From positions 63,159,105 through 63,223,104 of the forward strand of contig QPKB01000002.1 in NCBI GenBank assembly GCA_003546025.1: a stretch of DNA of 64,000 nt, given 5' to 3'. The translations under genes were made by a program, and so were the position numbers. Below, one piece after another: positions 1-13,396 of this stretch. The stretch is from Camphora micrantha (lineage: Eukaryota > Streptophyta > Magnoliopsida > Laurales > Lauraceae). Every line of letters begins with the position of its first letter. Position 1 is the stretch's first letter. The notes beneath the pieces were generated by a model. The model did no database searches. It was not told where the DNA came from and saw nothing but the letters and a program-made list of their open reading frames with translations.

Positions 1-812
1 AAATGTCACCCCCCAAAAGAAATATTTTTCAGAATGCCCCCCTTTCCAAGGCCTAGCTATGTTATTTAGGCCTGTGATTTTCAGGAAAAAAGTTGAGTTT
101 TCCATGAATATATTCAAAACCTTATGTTTGTATCCTTTGCTGGTTAGGAAGAAGGGTATGTGAGTTCAAATGACCTCTGCAGATAGGGAGATGATCAGGT
201 GCGGATGTTCACTGGGTTCCATTGGGTCCCATTTGATCAAATTCAATGTCGTTATTCTAAATGAACTCTCCCTGCTGGTCATTCTAAAATCATTCCAAAC
301 CAAATGGATTATAGACTGTTTATGAAAAAAAAAAAAAAAAATTGATGCATTTGAAAATCATTAAACTTGAGAGCTACCGGCCAAGACGTTAGGATAATGG
401 GATTGACTTAAAATGTAGATCTTTCAATTCCCCACCTCATCCATGATGGGTGGGGCCTTAGGTATTGAAGAGTGGGTTATATCCAAATGGGAGTATTAAA
501 AAAGTATTTATGTTGCTTCTAGTAATGTTTTGAGGGTTTTGTAGGAATGTTAGTAGAACAAACTTAATATGATATCAAAGCCAATCGGTCGCGAGTTCGA
601 ATATCAATAGAAACAACTCGGTATTGCCTCTGTACTAACACCTTGAGGAGGTTTTGATATAAATAGCCAAAAGTGCACGGGTTCGCCCTGACCAAGCATA
701 ACCACCCAAGCACCACATATATCGGCACAAAGACTTTTCACAAACATGCGGTGAAAAAAATGCCAGCCCAAGGATTTCAAGGTTCTGCTCTTTCTCCCTT
801 TCATTAAAAAAG
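1..812. other. Gene-free left flank
   Basis: No reading frame here resembles a known protein. The stretch has an A-tract near 325-342. Around 571-640 there is a tRNA-like segment: a B-box-like gagttcgaat preceded by atatcaaagcca. A diverged relative lies near 52728-52830. This could be the head of an old SINE, but no A box, tail or target duplication is convincing. Confidence 0.5.
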
Positions 813-1037
813 GAGTCTAGATTTCCTGTTTTGTAGAAATATAATATATTGTTTCATCCGATTCACATTAATTTGCCAACCGTGTAAAATCTCTTCCTTG
901 ATTTTTTTTTTTTTTTTTTTCATCCCAAAAAAGCATTTGAGAGATTGCATTAGCTGACATAAGATTTTACACAGTTGGCGAATGTGGATTAAATAAAAAA
1001 TGACCTAGCTGTTTCTACGAAAAAAGGAATCGGGCTC
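813..1037. mobile_element. Hairpin MITE-like element
   Basis: The two ends are long imperfect inverted repeats. The left arm (about 813-890) begins gagtctagatttcct and runs to gtgtaaaatct. The right arm (about 965-1037), read on the other strand, begins gagcccgattcct and reaches the same gtgtaaaatct core. A poly-T stretch lies in the loop. Both sides abut a taaaaaa string that may be the target duplication, but this is too A-rich to be decisive. There is no coding capacity. The family is not identified. Confidence 0.55.
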
Positions 1038-3300
1038 TAAAAAAATATGAATTTCACAACTCATAAAATTTACACCCAAAGTGCCTACACAAGAGGAAAA
1101 ATATATGCCGGGAGTGCCAGGGATTCACCCCGGGAGTGCCATGAAATCTAATGTTGTTTCCCAAGTTTATTGTGAAAGTCAATTTTTAAAGCCGTGTCTC
1201 TAAATTGGAGACCTAGATGATCAAATGCAGGTGAAACTATAATGCACCTTTGGCACAAATTGATGTGGCCTTGATGTCTCCATACACCAGCTCACACCAA
1301 ATCCCCATTAACGAGATGTGTATGATTAGTGATTTGGTGCGTGCTATATATATGAAGGGGACATGTGAATGTGGAGAGGGAATAGATGAAATTCCACTCC
1401 CAAATGCCAATTGGACGATTAAGTGCTAGGCTATATTAGTTTAATAAATCTAGCCAGTTATTCTTGATTGGATTATATCGACCTCTTAAACAATAGATTC
1501 CATTAGGCTGAATCTTATTCAAATTTTATGCATGTACTTGGTTATTTTATGTAGTTTCTCACATAAATAATACAGAAGTTTGGTGCAATAAAACAAGCTT
1601 AGTGGAATTGTTTTTAATAGTTTACCACGAGTCATGTGGTTTGATGCTTGAAGAAATTGTATAATCATCATTTTTTTTGAACCCTCAAATCACATGACTA
1701 GGATGCTTTGATGGGGATGAATTAAATATCACCCACTATTCATCTTCATGGTCCCATTCAAATGCTTGATAAACTAGGCATAATGCCAAGCCTAAAAATG
1801 TTTTATTTTTATTTTTCATGTTTAATATTTGGAATAGGAGTGATCACTACCTCACAAGCTTTTGGGGTGATTTAACATTTCTTGTCAAGTAAAGAGAAGG
1901 AATGATCCAATGTATGGAGAAAGATGAAACATCAAATCAGTCCAAGTAGGTAAGTGGATTGAGACCCATCGAGCTGTTCTACACAAGTCTGGTGCGTGGT
2001 GGGCCTCATCATTTTAGTTGCCTTGGAATCATGATTAGATGTCATCATTCCACTCGAAATTGCAATAAATTAACTAGGGTAATTCCTCAATTAAAAAGAA
2101 GAAAAGATGATAATATGCATGGCACATATGAGGCATGCTCACCAGGAAAGAATTTCCCCAAATAAAGCCCCACTTGCCCATTCTTGGGACATGATTAGAT
2201 CAGATGACTTACATAATGGGACCAATGGTAACTTTTCACTGTCCTCAACCTGATTGGTAAATTCACTTTACTAGTGAAATGAGATAGAAGGATTATTTTA
2301 AGAGACAATAAAAGAAAATGAGTCAAATCAAAAGGTATCCTATTTAAAAAAACACCTATTTTTACAAAAAAAAATAGGAAAGTTACTTTTTCATATTATA
2401 GAATGATAAAAATCTATCTTCTTTTTTTTTTTTTTTTTTAAAGTATAAAAAGCTATATTCACATATTTTCCAAAAAGAAGTTACTTTTAAAAAAGCCATC
2501 ACCTTTTGATTTAATCCATCTTCTTTTTTATCTTTTAATTTGACTATTCACCTCATACACGCATGCAAAAGGATATACTATGAAGACATGCTTGAGTAGT
2601 GATAAATTGATGTTTGATGCAAATAAAAATCTCTGTGGATACATTGCCATAAAAAAGGACAGGTTAAAATCAACTTCTCCCAATTCAAAATATTTATTAA
2701 ATTTTACAAACTGTGAAACTCCACAAGCCAATGGAGCAAGCTTTTTCAAAACACACTCCTGTGTGCGGATTGTTTTGGAATGAGAAAAGAAAACTCATCC
2801 AGTCATCCACATAACGTGTAAAAGAAAACTCCATTCAACATACCAATGCAATTATTATGTTGGAACTCTATTCAACATACCAATGCAATTAATAGCACGT
2901 AGCACTGATGGGTTAAAACCAAATTTTCCTTTTCTTTTTCTTCCTCTAATGTTCTTTATTATGAGTTAGGCAGATGATTTGTTATAACCACCCTCTACCA
3001 GTTATTCCCATCAAAGAAGAGACATGAGCTGGTGGGGACTTAAAATGTTGTCCTCTTCCCTTCTCTCTCTCTCTCTCAAATGGAAGAGACAGAGGAAGCA
3101 GTCTGTAAAGAGCAACTTAGGATTCCTTCCCCTCAATTTCTGGGCCTCACCACATCACTCGTTTATTGTCTTCTAAGATTCCCTTCTCATGAAAAGTCTG
3201 AAAAAAAATGCCACACCACTCTCCCTCTCTCATTGGTTTGGAGTAGGTTGCCAAAATAAATTTTTATTTACCCTTGCAAACGAAATTGATAAAGAAAAAA
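1038..3300. other. Gene-free intergenic DNA left of the duplication
   Basis: No supported gene was found. Only short chance frames occur. The segment ends in an A-tract (about 3295-3307), and homology to the second OPT unit begins exactly there (compare 22262-22275). The DNA to the left of the A-tract is not repeated elsewhere in the window. Confidence 0.6.
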
Positions 3301-4216
3301 AAAAAAAGGAATTACAGGGTTTCATTACATCAAGACTTCACAGTTACTGCAAGATAGGGCCTTGATTTTCAGATCTGGACTGTTGATCAGATGGACCTCA
3401 CTGTTCAAGGAGGATAAGCTGCAAGTGTCCTATTTTGGGAGATATCCATATTTTACATCTAATATGAAACTAAACAAAATATGGGTTAATCTTGTGATTT
3501 GTGGAACAGAAGGTGGTTCTTCTTTTTTATTTACAACTCTCTTCTTTTTTTCTCTACTGCCTGTTTTATTAATGAGATTCTACAGCTGAGTTATCCTGAG
3601 CCAAATGCATAGCTTTCCGATGATAATTCCTTCCTCATAGAATTCTGTTTTAATAAGTTTTGTCACCATTCAATATTACCGAAATTGTAATTTATTAGTT
3701 AGAAGTTTTTCTTATTTCTAAGTCCAAGATTTCAAAAATCAAATGAAAAAAAAAATTTGTTTGACACACATGGTCGCCGAGGTGGAGCCCATGCAAAAGG
3801 GTGTGACCACACTCTCACTGCATTCTTCAATCATTGTACCCCATCCTGTCAAGTTTGGCAGATCTTGTTTCTTTCCAGTTCTTGAATTTTGAGGATTTCG
3901 TGGAAACTCTTCCACAATTCAAGAGAAAACCAAATGTGGGAAATGTTTTTTGGAGCAAAAACAGACACACCACAGGTGGTTTATTATGGTAAAGTCAGCA
4001 TTAATCACTGAAATTTAATTCCTTCCTCATAGATATTATGGTAAAGGGATTTTGACGGTAGCGTTGTCTTAAGACCTGACATTTGCCTTCAATAGTGAGT
4101 TGTTCGTGCCTTATCGTACCAAGTTGTCCATAAGCATGGAATGTATTGGGCTGTGAGGCCAACCTGGATCACCCTGACACCCTTAAGAGTTTTAATTTTT
4201 GAAGGCTCTTGGATTG

Positions 4217-4367
4217 TGTCACGACCCGAGCTCGAGATCAAACTAATCCGAATTAACCCCGGGTCGCGAATCTATCATACTTATTCCCGTAAACTCCGTA
4301 TTAACCGAAGTTAAGACGAAATTCACAAGGGATCTTGCATACGTACCTGTCAATGTACAATTGTGGA

Positions 4368-4406
<39 letters not shown>

Positions 4407-6600
4407 TGACAACCATTTAAAAACTAACAAGTCATTTACATAAGTAAAGTCAATATACATAACCCATATACAACTAAGTCAACAACCGCATACTCAAATA
4501 CAATGCAGGTGACGTCTAATTACTATTCAAAATGAATATACAAAAGTGTCTATGAAATATCTCCAAAACATTCTATCATTTGGCACTCCGACTTAAGTCC
4601 ATTCGATTAAACATCCTGGAGGTATCGGATGGGCATCCCGCGCTGGCGGCTTGGTCTCTGCCTGACTGGCACTGGCAACTAGGTTTGTAATATCATCAGT
4701 AACACTGTGAACACGACGGTTCAACAATGCATATATAATTCTATAATAGCACATGTTATTTTTATCAATTAACTAATTTAACAATTTTATAACAATGTCT
4801 TGTGCAATCTAAACACAAGTAATAACAATAACTGTATTGGCAACTACAATAGTATTTGTTTCAATTCAATTTGGTTATTCCCAAGGGAAGTATTTCATGT
4901 TTGTTCATTTTAGTATTCACATTCAATTTATTCATTACTTTAAGCATTTATTAATGGCTTATCAGTGAGACTTGTTAGTCCAATATACGACTTTTCATTT
5001 CAGTGACTTTTCAGTCTATGACCTTTCGGTCCAATAAGGGTGGGATTTCCCAATGTCTGGATCAGAGATCACTGGTATCACCACGGAGCTTAAGAACGCT
5101 CCAAATTCCATCTACTGCAGTATGATTGTTGTTACCTTTAGTAACTGTTCATTATTCATTCAATGTCAATTCATTATTCATTCAGTGTCAATTCAGTGTG
5201 GCTCAATAATGAGTTTAGGAAACCACTATGTAGTGCCAGACTCATAATTCAATTCAAATCAGTTATTCTAGTCAATTCTATTCCAATCCTAAACAGTTAT
5301 CTAAACCAAACAATTGAGTGAAACGCTCGTTATTGACGCACGTGTTACTGTGGATGACATTACTTTAATTAAATTGTACATTCCGATAACCTTAGCTAAC
5401 ACTTATGAAGGTTTATATATTATTAACACTAACCTCAATAGTTAGGCTCTCAATTCAGGAAGAATTAGAATTCAATCTATAATTTTCCTCAGTGGCGGTC
5501 ACCTTAGTGGTTATATGGCGGTTAACCGCATTCTGGCTGGCGGCTAACCGAATTACATTCGGTTAACTTTCCAGAACTTCGCAATTTCTGATACATTTCT
5601 TCAATGCGGTCACCTCGGCGGTCACCTACTCGGCTAGCAGAATTCGTTTTAGCTACCTTGCGGTTAGCTTTCCAGAAGCTCGTCTTCTGGAGTAAATTTC
5701 TGACTCAATTTTGGTTAGCTCACGGCTACCTTTCGGTTAGCTGAAATTTCAATTTCGGTTAACCGAAATTCAACTGTCAGCTTTCCAGAGGCTGACCAGT
5801 TTGTGGATTTCTGGCGGTTAGCCTCGCGGCTAGCTGAATTACTCCCATAATGAAATCTAGAGTTTCAGTTTTCTGAGGCTAACTTCTGGAAATTGAGTTC
5901 TTTGAACTCTAAACACTCTAATAACATCATAAAACATAGAAATGTATACACTTACCTCTATTTGGAGAGTGATGAAGAGAAACCCTTTCTTTAGGTTGGG
6001 TTTGAGTGGAAACTTCTCAACTTGAATGTCTTTCTTCAAAAAAAGCTCAATGAAGAAGATGGAGAAGATGAAGTCTTCTTCAAAACCACTACAAAGCTTC
6101 ACTCTTGATGCTCGATGGAGAGGAAAATGGAAGAAAGAAGAAGAAAAAGGGAAGAGCCTAGGGTTTGGAAAGAGTGAATGAGCTCGTTGAAGCTCATCTT
6201 GAGCTTATATAAGCTCATTTTGCATTTAAGTCCATCATGTCTCCTCATTTACAATTCGAGCAAATGAAGGTCCATTTGTTCCGTTTCTTGTCAAACGAAT
6301 TTGAGTCCCTTATGAAAGTTAACATACTCGTCGAGATACACATGCTTGTATCAAGAGTTTCTGTATTCGATAAAATACGTGAAAATCCATATTTACGAAA
6401 AAGTCCTTAGTTTCCTTGTTTGAGTCTAAACTCCATTCAATCTCTTTCATTATCATTTTAGTAAGCCTAAATCATTCATTTTAGGCCAATTCAATCTCAT
6501 TTGGTCATAAATCATCATTAGCTTAATTAAACATAGTTAATTAGCCTTAATTCTCAATCAATTAGAGTTAATCTCGATTAACTCGGGACGGGGCCTAACA
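4217..6600. mobile_element. Solo LTR (probably Ty3/Gypsy) with 5-bp TSD
   Basis: The element starts tgtcacgacccgag, ends gggacggggcctaaca (TG...CA termini), and is flanked on both sides by gattg (4212-4216 and 6601-6605). The second OPT unit carries the empty site with a single gattg, at about 23186-23190. Length is 2384 bp. There are no gag-pol frames, primer binding site or second LTR, so it is a solo LTR left by recombination. Inside are a (TA)n tract near 4374-4403, many ggttaacc/ggttagc motifs between 5510 and 5830, and a TATA-like tatataa at 6206-6212. Ty3/Gypsy is inferred from length and termini only. Confidence 0.88.
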
Positions 6601-6605
6601 GATTG

Positions 6606-7677
6606 TTTGTACCAATTTAGCACCTCTCTCTCTATTAATGATGGGCTTTAAAGATTTGTTATCTGCTTTGTTGTTACAAATTCGTGTGATTTTAGTTTGC
6701 TAAGGAGTTGATAAGACTATGCAAGTATGAAGTCTGCAGCAGTTGGAACCTTTTTCTCTTCCTTCTGAAATGGTTGAAGAGAACCTTTTTTAGTTATCAA
6801 AATAGTTCAACTAACAGTTGCACTGTAGATAAGCATTTGAACAATATTCTTCTTGGTGTTTTTACTAGTTAGTTATTTTCTTGTCAACTGTCCATTTGTG
6901 AGCCAATTCAGGTGCCTATAATTGTTCGATAGGTAGCTCTTTGCTGTGTCGCACATCCACAGCGGTCTTTGTTAAGTTGTAGGGGGTTGCACAAGCTATG
7001 GATTGCAATGAGCGGACTCTACAAAACTCCTTGATCTTTGGCAATGCAGTTCCTCTTCCAATACAATCTACTCCCTCTAACCTTAGTTGCTGCAGGTTGT
7101 ATTTTAGCTGCTGTTTTTGTTGATTTTGTGTTTGCGGGTTAGGGATCCTGGTTTCTGGTGGCCTACTCCAGCAGTGATGGACCAAGGAAATTTTCCTTCA
7201 GGGGTCACTGTGGAACAAGAATTATGAGGGTTTCTACAGCCATATGTAAAAGAGCTTAAAAAAATTTAAAATTTTTTTGGGCACCTCTGTCCTTCAGCAA
7301 GCATTATTTTTATTTTATTCTTTCATCTTTTAATAAGTTGTTGCCATTAAAAAAATGTACATCTATGGAACTCCTTGGTGACCATGCCCAATAAAAATTG
7401 TAGGCCTTGATGAACTTATCAACAAGAGCAAGGAAGTAACTGAGCTGTCATTAGGATCATTGCATTTTGCTCATTCCATTAGCCCCATTTACTCTTTGAC
7501 GGCAAAAATCCAACAATATATAAAACATGAGGACATGACCTTCCCATGCTCTTGTTTATTTGCATATTTGTTACAGAGGCGATCCTAGCACCTGCTATTT
7601 TCTATTTAGTGTGAATTGAGTACTACAATTGCAACAAAACTAAGTTACAGAAGAAGAAAGAAAGGGGGGAAAGAAAA
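6606..7677. other. 3' flank of OPT copy 1
   Basis: Matches 23190-24272 in unit 2. No independent gene is supported; a frame at 6916-7185 is broken by indels in the other copy. On the minus strand an AATAAA signal (plus tttatt at 7555-7560) lies about 120 bases past the OPT stop codon and is conserved in copy 2 (24149-24154), so it is a plausible polyadenylation signal. Confidence 0.55.
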
Positions 7678-10600
7678 TCACAACGCTGGACATCCATGCA
7701 CCTGTATCCCTTTAGCTGTGGGACATTTGGCCAGATCGCAATGCTCGCCTCCTGTACCCCACCAAACCAAGCTCTTGTTCTCCATGCTCAATGTAAAGTA
7801 CAATAACACCCCCATGAATGCGACTCCGGCATCAAGTGCAGCAGAAAGAACATAGTTATACCTCTGCCACCACCTCTTCCTGTACCTAAATATGAAAAAG
7901 TTAAATATGGTACCAACCAACGCCCATGAGTTGTAATTCAATGCAGTCGCCGGTGGCATGCTGCCTGTTGCTCCTAGAAGGATGGGAAGATTTATCAGAG
8001 GGATCCAGGACTGCTTGGGAAATGCCTTATGCAGGAGCCATATTATCAATGGGCCGACAGCGCCACCAAGGAAGAACCAGTTGAGGGCAGCGTACTTCCC
8101 AAGTGAGCCAAAGATTCGCTTAGGTCCTACTAGGCCCCAGATGACAGATGCATCAAAGAACACATGGTCACCAGGGCATGTCCATGGACTGTTGTGCGGC
8201 AACAGTTCATCATGGCATATGTGCTCGACAGAATTCAGTAGCCACCATGCTACTGCAAGGTTGATTGTTCCTGCTATTATAGTGCCAATAAACTGGTTGA
8301 CAAGCCCAGCAAATGTACAAAGCAAAAGGGAGGAATAAATTAGCAGTCAGTAGAAGTGAAGAAGACCTAATGAAAAGATAAATGCAGTAGAGAGTTCAAA
8401 GGAACCAGTTGGATATTTCATGTCAAAAGTAGTGTTTATCTTCTCTGCTGTGTTTAAGTTGCTGCATAAATAAGTACACCCATGCAAGTGTTGAATAGTA
8501 GTAGAGATATTAGGAACAGGTTTGAGAGGATAAGATTTAGGTTTTTGGATGAAGACTTAAAATGAGTGATTCCTTATCCTGTTCTTATTCTTGTATAAAT
8601 GGAGATGCATTCTCATAATAAAGCCCCAATAAATTCTACGCAATGCAGTTGTTCTAGATGGGGAAACAAATTTACATCTACCTTCTCTCTGTTTCTTCTT
8701 TCAGTTAGACGCCTTGAAGATTACACTAGCAGATGTTTGAATGGATAAAGAGAAGCATACTGCAAACCTGAACTAAGAACATTGATCTAGGAGGAATCTT
8801 CATGTAATGGCCGAGCTTGAAATCAGAGAGGAAAGAGATCGCCTGGGTCATGCTCATATACCCATAGACTTTGAAACAGACATTGGCTATGGGCCTTCCA
8901 GGCAATATCAGACCCAATATATATTCTGTGATAATATTCAGCCCTGGTGTCTGAAAAAATAAAGAATGTTAGATGTAACAGTATGAATGCTAGTAAGTTT
9001 TTTAGGTGTTCACATGATAGAAAAGATTCCTACTTGATATTTTAATGTCATGGTATGGTTTGTGTTAATATCAATTACTCAAACCTCCCATTTGAGGTAT
9101 TGGCTCATTTTACGGTAAGGATATGAATTCATAAGAAATTTACGCAATGTGTTACTATTTAAGGGGCTAAAATTGAAAAGGTAAAGGTGAAGATGTACAA
9201 AAAAGTCATCAAATAGATCCACTTTGGTGTGTGAATAGATTACCCAACCATCACCTAGTACATAAATCCTAGAAAGGTGATGCTCCCATCTACATCTACA
9301 TCATATATCATTCGCTCATCACCTCTTTAATTTACCTTCATTGGACCTTGTTTTGTAGTGAATTCCCAGGAATTTGATTAAGAGCAAACAAACAGGCTCC
9401 AATTCTTGGTATAGTCAACGCATCCTTGAGATGGACATGGTATTTTTCCTTAAATCAACGAAGATTCTTATGGATGAAATGACATGAACGAACAAGAAAG
9501 AGAAAACAAGTTTGTACCTGATTTGTTGTGGCAGTTATAATGGAGATAGGAAGAGTAAATAGAAAGGCGATACCGCAGGCAAAGAGCAGACCCCACCATG
9601 GAAGTTGGACCTGATCTTTCAGGGCAATGCACATGATGAGAGAGATGCCCCCAGTCACAGCAAGCAAGACGTAGAACCATGATCCAGGTATGTCTTTGTA
9701 CTTCCTCATCAATTTTGTGTGTATGTCATCCTTGCCTTTATATGAAGCCCGAAAGCGCTCATACACCTCCCTGCACAGTTGAACCTCTCTTAAGTAGTCA
9801 AATTGCTAATATGACTGCCTAATGCAATTAGACATAAGACATTGCTTTAAAAATGACAGAAAGCTGGCCCATTATTGTCACAAAAATCGTCAGGATATTT
9901 TCAAATTTGTGTTTTTTCTTCGATATTATTGAGAAGATTAAAACATAATTTTAAAGATTTTCCCTTTTTCTCATTTTTATTAAGAAACTGTCATAGTAAT
10001 ATCGAAAATACCATTTCAGGTTTATACTGTTGTATTATCTCAATATTTTCAAGAATATTTCGTTACACTCTGCTGCTCAGCGCCCACGAAATTTAATCAC
10101 CTTAGCCACAACACAAAGATCACCGCCCATAAAAATTGCGTAGTTGGAAGATTACCCTTTATTGGAATGTAAAAAAATCAAATGAAGAAAGAAAAACATA
10201 CACTGGAATCATACCTTCCATTGAAAAGAGCTACATGTGTGAGGGTCGACGCAATGGTGGCAAACCCAAAACCATAAGTAAAAACAAAGAACAAACTCAG
10301 ATGTATTTGTCCTTGTGAATCATATGCAGGCATATCTATCTCAAACTTGTCATTAACAATTGCTGATATGTTATACTTTTGGCCATTGGCTGTGAACAAG
10401 TCAGAAGAGAACAGAGGAAATGTCTTGACATTGTATATATCCAATGCCCAATAAGCAATGGGAATCACAACATAGACTATGATGAGGAAGCCCGAGTAGA
10501 CGTTGGCAATGGCAAAGAAGGGGTAGATAAGTGGGCTGAACATGAAGGCTGCAACAGCAGACCAGTCGAGGGTGAAGGCTCCCAGGCCCAAGCCACGCAT

Positions 10601-13396
10601 ACCAGACCCCAGCTGCTGAGCAGTGATTGACTTGGAGAAGGCCCAACAGATCCATGAGATGTTGGTCAGTGTTGGGAAGATGTAGCCTGGGAGAACATAC
10701 CATGAGAAACTGCAGATGAGTGCAATAAGGAAGAACTTTGCGCGGGACATATGTTGCTCATCCTTCTCATGCAAGGCCCTGATAATTGAAATTCAAATTC
10801 AATTCATCATCATCATTATTACTATTCCAGGAATTACATATAGAATGATTTCAGTAGATCATATATCATTAGTTGTTCGAACAAGATGCTCATGAAGATG
10901 ACAAGACAATGATGATCTTTTAATACTTTGGACCTATGGCCTGCTTCAGCTACATAACTAAGAACGCATCGTCCTAGTTAGCTATTGCTGGGCCTCACCA
11001 CCTAAAGACTCCGACACGCAGCGGGAGATTTATAGCATTCCTGTCCATGATCTCAATGTAATAGTGCACGACTTAGTGGCTCCGAACACCACTCTTTGGT
11101 GGTACATCTTTTGACAGGAATCTCACAGAATGAAATTCAGTTAAGCATCCTTGAAGCATGAAATCCTTGTATATCGTACAAATGCTTCATATCCTAAAAA
11201 TTTGATGAAGAATAGAAGATAGAAGTAAGATTAAAGAAGATAGCAGGTTTTAATTTTCTACAGGGACCTACCGGAAAAGTGAAACTTGGACGAGAGTACC
11301 GGGCCACCACATGTGAGCCGGCTCCACCACATACTTCCGCAGAAGCCCCGCCCATCCATATCCCAGAACCTGCACCATCCACTCAAGTTAGCACCATTAA
11401 TTCTTTCAGCAAAATCGTAGATACAAATCAGTTTTTACCTACAGGAAATTGTAGGTGAGAAACATGTGGACCCACCTAAGGAGGACATGAATGGTATAAT
11501 CTCAACCTTGTAACAGAGGATGCATTTTTTTTTTTGTTCTTTCAGTGGATGACTTTAAATTCAAGGGTTGGTGCTCTTTTGACGGGCCCCATGCCCCCTT
11601 AACATTATTTTGAAAAAGTATGTTCGGTAGGGGCAATGTTTAAAATATAAAAAAAAAACTTTAAAAAGGTCCCTCCCACTAGATGGGAGATTGGCAACAT
11701 GATCATATTTCAGTGCACTAACCCAAGGATGAATTGGATAGAACTTGGAGCAAGTTATGAAAGCCATAGAAGGTAACCATCTCCGGACTAGAGGGAAGCT
11801 GAGTAAAACCCCTGTACATTAGGTGGTAGCACTAGTGGACTCAATTATCGGTTCCTAAAGAGGGGGGAACTGAGGATCGATATCAGGACCTCTAGCTCTT
11901 AAAGAGAGGGGGAACTATGGTCCTGACCACTCGACCAATTAGAATTTGTTAAAAATCTTATATAATCAAGTTCTAATGATAACAAAATTTGAAGAAAAAA
12001 GAGTCTTGGTTCATTTTTCATTAAAGAAGACATTACTTGATAGCCATTTAAATGTCTTTAATTTTAAAATTTAACCACATTTTTCTAAAATTCTTAGAAA
12101 TTAGCATTTCACCAAACAAATCGACATTAAAATTATCTAATGTCATGATAAATTAAAATTATGTGCTAACGTGGGATACACATTTCTAGAGTGTCTTTAC
12201 ACTTCATTCTCAACTGCTCTCCACATGAAATAAATAAATAAAAGGGCACCTCCACACCAGTAACATGTAAAAAACAAAAAAACAAAACAAAAAAAACAAA
12301 AAAAACAAAAAAACAAAACAAAAACTAAATTAAACCTCAAATGCATTCTTAAAGAGGCGCTCATTAGATTAATTATAAAAAAAATAAGGAGAATATTACC
12401 AGAAAAATCACCTTAAATGTCTTATGCACAAAAAAGGGCCCTTAAGGTTTTTCTGTAATAGTAAAGAAGAGACGGAAATTGGTGAGAGGGCCTTTAGTGT
12501 TACTGTTACTGAGGAACTATGACGGTCTTTAGGTGATTTTTTCAATAATTTCCTAAAAGATAAAACATCCTTTTAGGACCCAGAAAAAAAATGCTTTTGG
12601 ATTTTGGTAAAAAACAAAAAACTTGTTCTTCCAAGAGACGAAAGATCATTTTTTTTTTTTTTTTTGCTGAGTTGGTCGGTGGCAAGGAGAAGAAAGTATA
12701 AATACCCTCCTAGGGATCGATCCCTAGCTGGGGCTATTGAGTCCAAAGTGCTATCCATAGCAACTCCCTTTGATTCCCGACGAAAGATCACCATTTGAAA
12801 CATAAAAAATGTACATTAGTGGAGAAATTCAAAAGCTCTTAAATAGAAAGAAGGGAAAACGAGCAAAAGAGAAATAGATTGACCTGTGTAGTAATTATAA
12901 GAATCCAACTAGCAAGAAAAGTGATGCCCCTCCCATAGAAAGCCTTAATAATAGTCACAATCCCCACTGCGTACGCCGATCCATTCCCAAACGCGCATCC
13001 AGCATTAGCAAAGATGGTTATGAGAACATGCTCCTTCATGTTGAAAGGCCCAGGATTGAACGACACCTCTCTATCTCTAATCCCCGGCAGAGAAACTCGA
13101 AATCTCCGCCGAGGAAGAACAGACGCAAGAAAGTGTCCCACAGGCAGCGAAGCCACCTGTACAGAGATCTGAGAGATGATGAGCGGCTCCGTTCGGTAGG
13201 AGAAGAACTGGTTGAGGAATGAAAGCAGTGCACAAGATAGCACGCCTAGGAACCACATCCGAAAGGTCCAGATCGGAAGCGCGGGGTCGTCAGTGTTGCT
13301 CACAGTCAGTCTAACCTGTTCAATGGGTGAGATGTCTTCTTCAGCTCCTACTTCTACTGTGTTTTTTGCCTTCTTCTCTACTTCCACAGTTCCCAT
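7678..13396 (-). CDS. Oligopeptide transporter (OPT family), copy 1
   Basis: Predicted proton-coupled oligopeptide transporter of the plant OPT clade, a multi-pass membrane protein. The family moves small peptides and related metal or glutathione compounds; the substrate here is unknown. Six exons on the minus strand: 13396-12884, 11369-11272, 10778-10215, 9770-9518, 8950-8768 and 8292-7678. All introns are GT-AG, and the exons join to 2226 bp (741 aa), the usual OPT length. Diagnostic motifs are visible: NPGPFN at residues 114-119 and KIPPR at 527-531. Conserved blocks such as SPWTCP and VFFDAS lie in the last exon. The ATG at 13396 sits just upstream of an acidic hydrophilic N-terminus. Copy 1 has SFNPG where copy 2 has SLNPG. 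Intron 1 holds a SINE remnant. No frame breaks were seen. Confidence 0.93.
11770..11945 (-). mobile_element. Au-like SINE remnant in OPT copy 1 intron 1
   Basis: Read on the minus strand, the right end gives a tRNA-like head (tggtcgagtggtcaggacc), followed by the body shared with other copies in this window (tagtgg, taaaacccc, ggactaatcc). Compared with copy 2 (28486-28732), about 110 bases covering the tail and 3' body are missing, so this copy has an internal deletion. Present in both OPT units, hence older than the duplication. Confidence 0.65.
12262..12330. repeat. A-rich simple repeat (aaaac)n
   Basis: Degenerate run of aaaac/aaaaaac units in OPT intron 1. The same place in unit 2 (29055-29118) has a different number of units, as expected of a slippage-prone tract. 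Confidence 0.8.

Noticed and set aside
6916..7185. 89-codon minus-strand frame downstream of OPT copy 1
   Set aside because: The paralogous segment (about 23520-23780) carries an indel that breaks it; no domain was recognised.
7958..8338. 126-codon plus-strand frame, also at 24553-24933
   Set aside because: Shadow of OPT exon 6 on the opposite strand; the minus-strand reading has the family motifs.
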